Source: Ochrobactrum sp. Q0168
GTDB taxonomy: Bacteria > Pseudomonadota > Alphaproteobacteria > Rhizobiales > Rhizobiaceae
Direction: 5' to 3'
NCBI RefSeq assembly: GCF_016427605.1
Contig: NZ_JAELXQ010000005.1
Coordinates: 227,629 to 291,628, forward strand
DNA: 64,000 nt
The number at the start of each line of letters is the position of its first letter. Positions within the stretch are counted from its first letter, which is position 1. Shown here one piece after another: positions 1 through 7,309 of the stretch. A program made the position numbers and the translations under genes. The notes below the pieces were generated by a model. The model was not told the origin of the DNA. It made no database searches and worked only from the letters and a program-made list of their open reading frames with translations.

Positions 1-185
1 GGGGAAAGCCCGCCATTGATGACATTGACGATGGTGGATTTGCCAGCGCCATTATGGCCGACCAGCCCCACGCATTCGCCTTCGCGGATCACGAGTTCAG
101 CGCCATCCAGTGCTTTTACCGCACCGAACTGCACGCGAATATTGCGCGCGGCGACGACCTCCTGTTTCTCAGCTGTTTCTGTCAT
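1..185 (-). CDS. Sugar ABC transporter ATP-binding protein, N-terminal fragment
   Basis: This gene is cut by the left edge of the window; only about the first 61 residues are visible. Read on the minus strand from the ATG at 185, it begins MTETAEKQEVVAARNI and soon shows a Walker A loop, GHNGAGKST, typical of ABC ATPases. It lies downstream of a CUT2-type sugar-binding protein on the same strand, so it is probably the ATPase that powers uptake of the same sugar at the inner membrane. A 17-bp palindromic repeat at 315-351 separates the two genes. The Walker B and signature motifs lie outside the window. Confidence 0.85.
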   Translation of the reverse strand, partial: MTETAEKQEVVAARNIRVQFGAVKALDGAELVIREGECVGLVGHNGAGKSTIVNVINGGLS

Positions 186-314
186 ACACTCAACTAACGA
201 TTGGACGTTTCCGGCGAAGCCAGCAAAGGGCGCGGGCTGTCGGAAAGGCGTCAAAGTAAGGGACAAAGAAGGGGCGAGGATGAGCTCGCCCCTCATGTTG
301 CAGGACGATCCGCT

Positions 315-409
315 TAGAGCGCCGATCTGATTGGATCAGATCGGCGCTCTAACCGTTTTTTATAACGCGCATCTTTTCCGAAAACCGTTTCACACTTTTC
401 GGGATGCGC
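315..409. repeat. RIME-like intergenic palindromic repeat pair
   Basis: Two hairpins lie side by side. At 315-351 a perfect 17-bp stem (TAGAGCGCCGATCTGAT and its complement) has a 3-base loop. At about 367-409 a second palindrome carries the text CCGAAAACCGTTTCACACTT. Related copies occur at 9127-9225 and 48574-48670. This style matches rhizobial intergenic mosaic elements (RIME). The second hairpin ends right beside the stop codon of the binding-protein gene at 411, and the pair may shape mRNA stability between the binding-protein and ATPase cistrons. Confidence 0.75.
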
Positions 410-410
410 T

Positions 411-1427
411 TTATTTCGCGGCGTCGATGACCTTCTGCGCGTCTTCCAGCGAATATTCGACATTGGCGACACCACCCTTCTGGGTGTTGGCAAGATCCTT
501 GTCGAGCGATTCCTGGCTGACGCTGAGGAACGGAACCACGAGGTCCTTCTTCACATCCTTGCCGTCGAGAATCTGCTGCGCGACCCAGAAAGCCAGCGTG
601 GACACGCCCGGTGCAATCGAAACCGACATGGTTTCATAGCCATTGGCGTCTTTCTGCTGCTTCCACCACTGCAGCTCGTCTTCACGGTTGCCCATGATGA
701 TGGTTGGCGTTTCGCGCTTGGCGGCAGCAAAAGCCTGTGCCGCGCCATAACCGTCGCCGCCCTGCGTTACGACCGCATCGATTTTCGGCAGGCTCGGCAG
801 GATGCCAGCGACGGCGCGCTGCGCAACGTCGGCAGCCCAGTCACCGTTGACGGAACCGACGATCTTGAACTTCGGATGCTTCTTCACGCCTTCTTCGATA
901 CCGGCATGAATATTGTCATCGACCGAAACACCGGCGAGGCCGCGGATTTCAAGCAGGTTGCCGCCATCCGGGTAACGCTTTGCGAGATAATCGATCTGGC
1001 CTTCGCCCATCGCCTTGAAATCGACCGCGATGCGCCATGCGCAAGGCTCGGTCACGATGCCGTCGAAGGAAACGACGGTGATGCCCGCGTCGCAGGCTTC
1101 CTTGACGGCGCCGTTCAGGGCGGTCGGCGAAGCGGCGTTGATGACGATGGCGTCATAGCCCTGCAGGATCATGTTCTGGATCTGGGCTGCCTGTTCCGTC
1201 GCCTGATTTTCAGCGGTCGTGAACGGGTCTGCGGCAGCCACCACGCCAGCCTTCACGGCTTCCTTGGTGATCTTGTCCCAGCTTTGCAGCATGGCCTGAC
1301 GCCAGGAATTGCCTGCATAGTTGTTCGAGAATGCAATCTTCTTCGATGAAGTGTCGGCGAGCGCGCTGCCCGCCGCAAGAACGCCTGCCAATGCAGCAGA
1401 CGCAAAAAGGATTTTCCCAAGCTTCAT
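411..1427 (-). CDS. Periplasmic sugar-binding protein of an ABC importer (CUT2 / RbsB-like)
   Basis: A 338-residue periplasmic binding protein of the Peripla_BP_4 type, which captures a sugar and passes it to an inner-membrane ABC importer. The start at 1427 is chosen because GGGAGGAAAG stands just before it and because it gives a normal signal peptide (MKLGKILFASAALAG..., cleavage after ALA). The longer open frame upstream, to 1793, adds about 120 residues of non-family sequence and is not used. The body shows the two-lobe pattern, with ILQGYDAIVINAASPTALN in the first lobe and VVTQGGDGYG in the second. The ATPase gene lies downstream on the same strand. The exact sugar cannot be told from sequence. 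Confidence 0.88.
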   Translation of the reverse strand: MKLGKILFASAALAGVLAAGSALADTSSKKIAFSNNYAGNSWRQAMLQSWDKITKEAVKAGVVAAADPFTTAENQATEQAAQIQNMILQGYDAIVINAASPTALNGAVKEACDAGITVVSFDGIVTEPCAWRIAVDFKAMGEGQIDYLAKRYPDGGNLLEIRGLAGVSVDDNIHAGIEEGVKKHPKFKIVGSVNGDWAADVAQRAVAGILPSLPKIDAVVTQGGDGYGAAQAFAAAKRETPTIIMGNREDELQWWKQQKDANGYETMSVSIAPGVSTLAFWVAQQILDGKDVKKDLVVPFLSVSQESLDKDLANTQKGGVANVEYSLEDAQKVIDAAK

Positions 1428-1882
1428 TCTTTCCTCCCGGTTGCAAATATTCCGCCCCGCAGCGCCCCGGCGCTTCGGTTCGTTGAAATTGAGTATGGTG
1501 CGAAACCTCCCGCACCGCCGCTCCTCAACGGCACCAACCGCAATTGACGTGATTTCCACTCTTGTCTTGCGGGCAATTTTCTGGTGAAGCGAAGATGAAA
1601 GAAGCGGCGCGGTCTGTGAAGGCCGAATGCAGCAACTGAGCTGCGGGTTTCCGCAGCAAAATTGCGGTTTCCCGCAAGACGCGCCAAGGAGGGCGCGTCG
1701 TATTATAGGAGCCTGTTCCAAAAGTCGCCCTGTGTGGCTGCAAATGGCAATTTGAGAATTGCATTCGCATAATCTGAACCGAAAAGTCTGCAACTTTTCG
1801 GGATTATGCGAGGCTTCCGGTGCTCACGGACCCAAAAGTACGCTCCGCTCCGGTACTCGAAAATCACCATTTTCGCACACAC
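1428..1882. other. Gene-free stretch with a palindrome
   Basis: This 455-base divergent intergenic region lies between the sugar-binding protein and the histidine kinase. It must hold the promoters of both, but I could not place a convincing -35/-10 pair. At 1766-1809 an imperfect palindrome (GCATAATC ... GATTATGC around CCGAAAAGT/ACTTTTCGG) resembles the RIME-like repeats. At 1713-1729 the 17-mer CTGTTCCAAAAGTCGCC also occurs at 30193-30209. I see no credible gene in it. Confidence 0.6.
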
Positions 1883-3280
1883 ATGTCGTTTTTTGATTCA
1901 GGCTCTAAGTCTCATAAAGATGAGCGTAACTTGCGTTTGGAGGAGAAACGCTTGGCCGAACTCGCGCCCAGACAGCAGGATAGCAAGCACGATCACCGGC
2001 AGGCCGAAAGCCTTCTGGATCACTATCTGAATATTTCCCGGCTTCTGGCGGGGCAGCTCGATTTCGATTCCATCATTCAGGCGGTGGCGGCAGAGATCGC
2101 CTGCATCCTGCCTTATGACCATCTCGACGTCTGCATCAAGATGCTGGATGGCAAGTTCCACATTGCCTATGAGGCCGGTATAGCGACCGCCTGGAGCCGC
2201 AATCCGCCAGCGCTTCTGTCCGGCAGTCCGATCCGTAGTCTGCTCTCCGGGGAGGCGGGCTACCTCCTGACTGACGATGCGCGCACCGATCCGCGCTTTC
2301 ATTTCGAAGGTTCCTTCTCCAGCCCGATCATCGAGCACGATCTCAAGGGTCGCGTCCATGTTCCGCTCAAGGCGCAGGGCGATATTATCGGCGCGTTGAG
2401 CTGCTCCAGCTTGACGCCTGCCTGCTATTCCATGCGCGATGTAGAGAATGCGCAGTCGATTGCCGATCTTCTGGCACCTTATTTTTTCGCCATCCGTGCC
2501 GCCGAGCAGGCCAAGCGCTCTGCCATCGTGGAAGCGGAAGCCCGCGCCCGCGAGGAGGGCTTGCGATCCGGCGCGCTGAAACTGACCGAGGCGCTGGAAA
2601 CCGAACGGCACCGCATCGGCATGGATCTGCACGACCAGACGCTGGCCGATCTCACCCGGCTTGCCCGCCACGTCGAGCGGCTCACCCGCGCACCGGATCT
2701 TTCCGGCGAACAGCTTGAGCCGTTGTTTCGCGGCCTCCAGCATTGCATGCGCGATCTGCGGCAAATCATCGAGGAGGCGAAGCCCTCCATTCTCCAGCTG
2801 TTCGGTTTCGTGCAGGCCACGGAAAACCATCTCGACCGTTCGGTGCGCGACAGCGATGCGGCGATTGAATGGACGCTGGACGACCAGAGCGACGGCATGG
2901 CCGACCGGCTGGAAGAAACGGTTGCAACATCGCTGTTTCGCATCGTTCAGGAGGCGATCAACAATGTCATCCGTCATGCCCATGCCAGCGAATTGCGGGT
3001 GAAGCTGAGCGACCGGGGCGGGCGGCTTCTGGTGGAAGTGATCGATAATGGCATCGGCACCGACCGGTCGGTCCAGCGCCCCGGATCGGTATCGGCACTA
3101 ACGCCTGAACTCACATTGGGTCACGGCATCGACAATATGCGCACTCGCGCGCGGCTGATTTCAGCAGGTTTCGCCATCCGAAAAAATGCTACAGGCCCGG
3201 GAACCAGTGTAACGGTGCTTTTGCCACCGGAAATGTGCAAACCGATGAATGGAGAGAGTGATGCAGGTTCTGATCGTTGA
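1883..3280 (+). CDS. Soluble GAF-domain sensor histidine kinase, NarX/DegS-like (HisKA_3)
   Basis: A histidine kinase of about 465 residues with no membrane segment or signal peptide, so it probably senses something in the cytoplasm. A GAF-type sensor region spans roughly residues 40-190 (from LLDHYLNISRLLAG). A helical linker and the HisKA_3 dimerisation box (RHRIGMDLHDQTLADL) follow, with the likely phospho-acceptor His at about residue 250. The ATPase domain keeps the N box (EAINNVIRHAHAS), G1 (DNGIGTD) and G2 (GHGIDNM). The start is uncertain: ATG 1883 (MSFFDSG) is used, but ATG 1820 is also open. It overlaps the next gene by 20 bases, so the two are an operon and a cognate pair. The signal is unknown. 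Confidence 0.85.
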   Translation: MSFFDSGSKSHKDERNLRLEEKRLAELAPRQQDSKHDHRQAESLLDHYLNISRLLAGQLDFDSIIQAVAAEIACILPYDHLDVCIKMLDGKFHIAYEAGIATAWSRNPPALLSGSPIRSLLSGEAGYLLTDDARTDPRFHFEGSFSSPIIEHDLKGRVHVPLKAQGDIIGALSCSSLTPACYSMRDVENAQSIADLLAPYFFAIRAAEQAKRSAIVEAEARAREEGLRSGALKLTEALETERHRIGMDLHDQTLADLTRLARHVERLTRAPDLSGEQLEPLFRGLQHCMRDLRQIIEEAKPSILQLFGFVQATENHLDRSVRDSDAAIEWTLDDQSDGMADRLEETVATSLFRIVQEAINNVIRHAHASELRVKLSDRGGRLLVEVIDNGIGTDRSVQRPGSVSALTPELTLGHGIDNMRTRARLISAGFAIRKNATGPGTSVTVLLPPEMCKPMNGESDAGSDR

Positions 3281-3986
3281 GGATGACCCGCTGCATCGCA
3301 CTTATCTGGGCGAGGCGGTGCGCGCGGCACTGCCGGAATGCAGCGATATATTCGAGGCTGGAAACGGAACGGCGGGCGAGAAGCTGGCGCGCCAGCATCG
3401 CGACGCGCATATCGTGATGGATTTGCAGATGAACGGTCGCAACGGTATCGAGGCGGCGCGTACCATCTGGAAGGAAAATCCCGAAACCCGCATCCTGTTC
3501 TGGTCGAACTATGCCGATGAGGCCTATGTGCGCGGCGTGTCGCGCATCGTGCCGGAAGGTGCGGCCTATGGCTATGTGCTGAAATCGGCTTCCGACGACA
3601 AGCTACGGCTGGCGCTGCGCAGTATTTTCGTCGAGGCGCAATGCGTCGTCGACCGGGAAGTGCGCGGCCTGCAGCAGAAGAGCCTCAGCCATGCCAGTGG
3701 CTTCACCGAGAGCGAATATGAAATCCTGATCGATATCGCGCTCGGCCTGACGGACAAGGTGATTGCGCGCCGCCGCAATCTGTCGCTGCGCAGCGTGCAG
3801 AACCGCCTGCAGCAGCTTTATGAAAAGCTCGGCGTCTATCAGGAAAAAAGCGATACCGACGAGGGACGGTTTAATTTTCGCGCCCGCGCCGTGACCGTGG
3901 CGCTGTTGCGCAAATTGTTGAATTACAGCGCGCTGGAGCGCGCGGAAGCGGAGCTCAACGAATGGCTGAGCCGGCAATCTGCTTAG
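3261..3986 (+). CDS. LuxR/NarL-family response regulator
   Basis: A 241-residue response regulator. The receiver domain has the acidic pair in IVEDD, the phospho-acceptor Asp54 in IVMDLQMNG and the conserved Lys108 in YVLKSA. A divergent LuxR-type helix-turn-helix follows (TESEYEILIDIALGLTDKVIARR, then LSLRSVQNRLQQLYEKLG). The ATG at 3261 is preferred because GGAGAG stands before it; an in-frame ATG at 3249 also exists. It is partnered with the overlapping histidine kinase. Its 3' end faces the lipid operon tail to tail with only six bases between, so the neighbouring ynb-like cluster is a possible but unproven target. Confidence 0.87.
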   Translation: MQVLIVEDDPLHRTYLGEAVRAALPECSDIFEAGNGTAGEKLARQHRDAHIVMDLQMNGRNGIEAARTIWKENPETRILFWSNYADEAYVRGVSRIVPEGAAYGYVLKSASDDKLRLALRSIFVEAQCVVDREVRGLQQKSLSHASGFTESEYEILIDIALGLTDKVIARRRNLSLRSVQNRLQQLYEKLGVYQEKSDTDEGRFNFRARAVTVALLRKLLNYSALERAEAELNEWLSRQSA

Positions 3987-3992
3987 CGTGAG

Positions 3993-4922
3993 TTACGTCC
4001 AGAAATAACGTACGAAGTGGAAGAACACTGGCGCTGAAAAGACCAGGCTATCGGCGCGGTCGAGCATGCCGCCATGGCCTTCGATCATATGGCCCCAATC
4101 CTTGACGCCCCGGTCGCGCTTGATGGCCGAAGCCACCAGCCCACCAAAAAAGCCCATGACGCAAGAGACCGCCGCCAGTGCACCCGCCTGAAGCGGTGAG
4201 AAAGGCGTAAGCCAGGCAAGTCCTGCGCCCAGCAGCGATGCACTGGCCACACCGCCGACAAAGCCTTCCCAGGTTTTGGAGGGCGAAATATTCGGCGCGA
4301 TGCGATGCTTGCCGAACAGTTTGCCGAACACATATTGCAGCACGTCGCTGCCCTGCACCGTCGCAACCAGAAATGCGATCAGCAGCAGTTTTTCGCTGTC
4401 ATAGCCGGGGATATCCAGCGTCATCAGCGCCGGAACATGGCTGATGCAATAGACCGACAGCATGATGCCCCATTGCTGTTCGCTGATGCGTTCGAGAAAG
4501 CGCGATGTATCGCCGGAAAGCGCGGTCAGCACCGGCATGGCGAGGAAGCAATAGACCGGGATGAAGATCGAATAGAGCCCATACCATTCGATCCAGATCA
4601 GATAATATTGCACCGGAATGACCAGCAGAAACATGCCGAGCAGGATGCGGTGGTCGCTGCGGCGGGTCTGGGTCAGCGTCACATATTCGCGCAGCGATGC
4701 GAAGGAGACGAGCGCGAACAGAATGATCACGCCGCCTTTGCCGAACAGGAAGGCGATGCACAGGGCCGCGACCATGATCCACCAGGCCTTGATGCGGGCA
4801 TTGAGGTTGACCAGTGTGGATGAAAGCGGCTTCGGCGCGCGCCAGGACAAAATGGCGGCGACGAGGCTCGCCGTTCCCAGAACGCCCATGAGGCCGATGA
4901 ATAATTGGGTGGTTTCGCTCAT
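3993..4922 (-). CDS. ynbB: CdsA-like phosphatidate cytidylyltransferase (YnbB-like)
   Basis: A 309-residue integral membrane enzyme predicted to make CDP-diacylglycerol from CTP and phosphatidic acid. It has about eight hydrophobic segments. The CDP-DAG synthase signature is near the C-terminus: SAIKRDRGVKDWG then EGHGGMLDRADS, the usual proline before GHGG being Glu here. SPSKTWEGFVGG is also typical. It is the last gene of a five-gene minus-strand operon and starts at 4922 with an ATGA overlap onto the acyltransferase stop. Beside a CDP-alcohol phosphatidyltransferase, a fused hydrolase/methyltransferase and a PAP2/phosphatase, it matches E. coli YnbB rather than the housekeeping CdsA. Confidence 0.85.
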   Translation of the reverse strand: MSETTQLFIGLMGVLGTASLVAAILSWRAPKPLSSTLVNLNARIKAWWIMVAALCIAFLFGKGGVIILFALVSFASLREYVTLTQTRRSDHRILLGMFLLVIPVQYYLIWIEWYGLYSIFIPVYCFLAMPVLTALSGDTSRFLERISEQQWGIMLSVYCISHVPALMTLDIPGYDSEKLLLIAFLVATVQGSDVLQYVFGKLFGKHRIAPNISPSKTWEGFVGGVASASLLGAGLAWLTPFSPLQAGALAAVSCVMGFFGGLVASAIKRDRGVKDWGHMIEGHGGMLDRADSLVFSAPVFFHFVRYFWT

Positions 4923-5572
4923 GGGCGGTTCCCGTTTATGGGCTGTATATCGAGAAGTTGCTGGCGGGCTCGCGTCAGAAATTCCTTGCGGCCCTCGCCG
5001 TCGCCAAGTTGCACCGGCGCACCGAACACGACGCGGCACAGCAATGGCACCGGTAGGGCGGCGCCTTTCGGCAACACGCGCGACATGTTCTCGATCCAGC
5101 AAGGGATGAGTTCGACATCGGGCCGTGCCAGCGCGAGATTGTAGAGACCGGAGCGGAAACGCAGCAGCGGCTCGTCCGTCATGTTGCGGGTCCCTTCCGG
5201 GAAGATGATCAGCGAATGCCCATCGGCCAGCGCGGTCAGCATCACTTCCATCGGGTCCTGCGTGCGCTCTACCCAGTTGCGTTCAACCAGAACCGTGCGC
5301 AGCAGCACTTCCGCCATGAATTGCCGCACGCGATTGGCGCGCCAATAGTCCGCGCCCGCCACGGCGCGGGTGCGCGCCCGTTCTTCCTGATTGAGACAGG
5401 AGGCGAGCAGGATGAAATCGCCATGGCTGGTGTGGTTGGCATAATAGATGCGCTGGTTGCGCGATGGCCCCGTGCCGCTCCAGATCGGACGCACGCCGGT
5501 GATGCCCCGTGACAGGATGGCGAGCAATGAGCCGAACAATGATTGGACCTGATGGCGAATGATGGTGCGCAT
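4919..5572 (-). CDS. PlsC-type 1-acyl-glycerol-3-phosphate acyltransferase
   Basis: A 217-residue acyltransferase of the lysophosphatidic-acid acyltransferase family, expected to attach an acyl chain to a lysophospholipid at the inner membrane. The catalytic HX4D box is NHTSHGDF (about residues 46-53) and the substrate-binding box is FPEGTR. ATG 5572 (MRTIIRHQVQSL) is chosen because it leaves a two-base gap to the upstream stop at 5574; the longer frame to 5776 overlaps that gene deeply and has no family similarity. The stop overlaps the cdsA-like start (ATGA). E. coli ynbABCD, as I recall it, has no acyltransferase, so this is an extra enzyme in the module. Confidence 0.85.
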   Translation of the reverse strand: MRTIIRHQVQSLFGSLLAILSRGITGVRPIWSGTGPSRNQRIYYANHTSHGDFILLASCLNQEERARTRAVAGADYWRANRVRQFMAEVLLRTVLVERNWVERTQDPMEVMLTALADGHSLIIFPEGTRNMTDEPLLRFRSGLYNLALARPDVELIPCWIENMSRVLPKGAALPVPLLCRVVFGAPVQLGDGEGRKEFLTRARQQLLDIQPINGNRP

Positions 5573-5573
5573 G

Positions 5574-5999
5574 TCAGAACTCCGCGCCCGGCGGCAAAAG
5601 CGCCAGCAGGCCGAACAGGACAATAGCCAGTCCGAGAAAAAGACAGAGACGGCGGGCAACCCGGCGCGATCCCGCAATGCGGTCGCAGAGCGGGCGCAGG
5701 GTCGGTTGTTTTGCACGCAGGCCCATTCGATCGAGAATGGAATCGACTTCGACAAGGGCTGCCTTTTCATCGTCACCAGCGGCGATCATCCGAAACAAGG
5801 CGGCGTCGAACAGAAGATGCGCGGCAATGCCAAGCGCAATCAGGGTGCTTGCCAGCAGCGCCGGCCAGAACAGCCAGAAGGCAAGGTCGTGCTGCGCGCG
5901 CACAAACGGCGCGACACCGATCAGAACAATCGCTACGCCAAGCCCGATAAAGGCGCGGCTGCGCAGGGCTTTGGCGACATGGGCGGCTGGAGAGGTCAT
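5574..5999 (-). CDS. Small membrane protein of the lipid operon, unknown function
   Basis: A 141-residue protein I do not recognise. It has hydrophobic segments at about residues 17-32 and 40-62 and a third near the C-terminus (LCLFLGLAIVLFGLLALLPP), with a charged stretch between (FRMIAAGDDEKAALVEVDSILDRMG). It starts at 5999 with an ATGA overlap onto the phosphatase stop and ends two bases before the acyltransferase start. That tight coupling implies a role in the same membrane-lipid pathway, perhaps as a scaffold or accessory subunit, but no catalytic motif is visible. Confidence 0.7.
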   Translation of the reverse strand: MTSPAAHVAKALRSRAFIGLGVAIVLIGVAPFVRAQHDLAFWLFWPALLASTLIALGIAAHLLFDAALFRMIAAGDDEKAALVEVDSILDRMGLRAKQPTLRPLCDRIAGSRRVARRLCLFLGLAIVLFGLLALLPPGAEF

Positions 6000-7309
6000 T
6001 CCGGCACCTCATGCGAGTGCAGGCGGAGCGGCCAGCCCTTGGCGCGGATGAGGTTTTCGGCCTCACGGGCGCTGGTCGCCTGTCCAGATTGCACCAGCCA
6101 GTCGATAGCGACGGTTGCGCTTCGCTGAAAACCAAGCGCACAGCAGATCAGGACCGGGCCTGTATGACGGGCGGCCTCGACAGCATCGGCTGCAAGCCGA
6201 ACCTTTTCCGGCGATGGCGGCAGCAGGTCCATGGAGCCGAAGCTTTTCCAGTCTTCCACACCACGCGGCGCGACCAGTTCGGCAGTCAAGTCGATGACGG
6301 TTGTGAAGGCGCGGGCTTCGCTCTTCGACGGGAAGCGACCGAGAAACACAGTGTCGGTCACGGCGACATAAGGCGCCAATTTACGCGTCCAGAAACGGAT
6401 ATTGAGCCGTGCAAACAGCCGATACGGCGCGAGCAGCCAGCGGCTTGCAAGGCTGACGGTTCCGTCGGTCCGTTTCTGGAAAACCTCTGGACCGGCACCG
6501 AAATAGCCTGCCGCAACGATGGCGAGAGCAAGGGCTGGCCAGAACCAGAAAATCGCATAGCCGGTCAGACTGAGACCATGAATGCCAAGCGCCAGCAACA
6601 AAAGCGCGCCCGCCAGATAATAACTGCCGAGACGCCGCGCTTTCGGGTTGTCTGTCAGATGAAACCCGGCAAGCGGCGATGGGCCTGTGCGCGGAAACAG
6701 CCAGAGCACGAAAAAGCCAAGCAATGCACCCGCCGGAATATCGACCGCATGGTGCTGATAGGTCGTCAGCACCGATAGGCCGATCAGCAGGCACCAGATA
6801 TGCCAGACAATACGGACGCCGCTGCTCATGATGCGGCGCATCTGGTCCCAGATGACGATCAACAGCGCGATATGCAGCGAAGGGGCCTGATTGAACGGCT
6901 TATCGAAACCGCCCAGCACATCGAACATGAAGCCCGGCAGGCCGGAGGTCTCGGGCTTTACAAAAGTCGCGGTCAGCGGAAAGGCGACGAAGCAGATAAT
7001 GGCGATGATCTGCGCCGTCAGATAACGCCTTGCCAGACGATCCACCTGTTCGGGGCTTTCATTGACGAAAAGCGCAATGGCATAGAACAGGTTGACCGAC
7101 CAATAGGGCACGATGCTCCATGCAATGAACGGCACATGGCTTTCCCAGCCAAGCGCCAGATTGGGAACGTCTCCGCGCAGCGAAGCGAGCCAGTTGGCGG
7201 TGCCATAGGTCAGGTAGAAAAAGGGACCGAGAAACAACAGCCATAGAACGGCGCGCCGGATAACCGGTCGCCGTGGTGAACCGTCGATTCCCCCCAATGC
7301 TGCTGTCAC
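5996..7309 (-). CDS. ynbD: Fused PAP2-type membrane phosphatase and dual-specificity phosphatase (YnbD-like)
   Basis: About 437 residues in two parts. The N-terminal two thirds is a multi-span membrane domain of the PAP2/Aur1 type, with active-site-like APSLH and, further on, YQHHAVD. The C-terminal part is a dual-specificity/tyrosine phosphatase domain with VFLGRFPS, VIDLTAE and the CX5R loop CALGFQRSA. GTG 7309 is preferred because it overlaps the upstream stop as GTGA, the pattern used across this operon; ATG 7360 is the longer alternative. It probably dephosphorylates a lipid phosphate (for example a phosphatidyl-alcohol phosphate), with the cytosolic domain acting on a soluble or lipid head group. 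The domain order and length match E. coli YnbD. Confidence 0.83.
   Translation of the reverse strand: MTAALGGIDGSPRRPVIRRAVLWLLFLGPFFYLTYGTANWLASLRGDVPNLALGWESHVPFIAWSIVPYWSVNLFYAIALFVNESPEQVDRLARRYLTAQIIAIICFVAFPLTATFVKPETSGLPGFMFDVLGGFDKPFNQAPSLHIALLIVIWDQMRRIMSSGVRIVWHIWCLLIGLSVLTTYQHHAVDIPAGALLGFFVLWLFPRTGPSPLAGFHLTDNPKARRLGSYYLAGALLLLALGIHGLSLTGYAIFWFWPALALAIVAAGYFGAGPEVFQKRTDGTVSLASRWLLAPYRLFARLNIRFWTRKLAPYVAVTDTVFLGRFPSKSEARAFTTVIDLTAELVAPRGVEDWKSFGSMDLLPPSPEKVRLAADAVEAARHTGPVLICCALGFQRSATVAIDWLVQSGQATSAREAENLIRAKGWPLRLHSHEVPE

Noticed and set aside
1428..1793. A 120-residue N-terminal extension of the sugar-binding protein
   Set aside because: The internal ATG at 1427 has a strong ribosome site and is followed by a normal signal peptide; a periplasmic protein would not have 120 residues before it.
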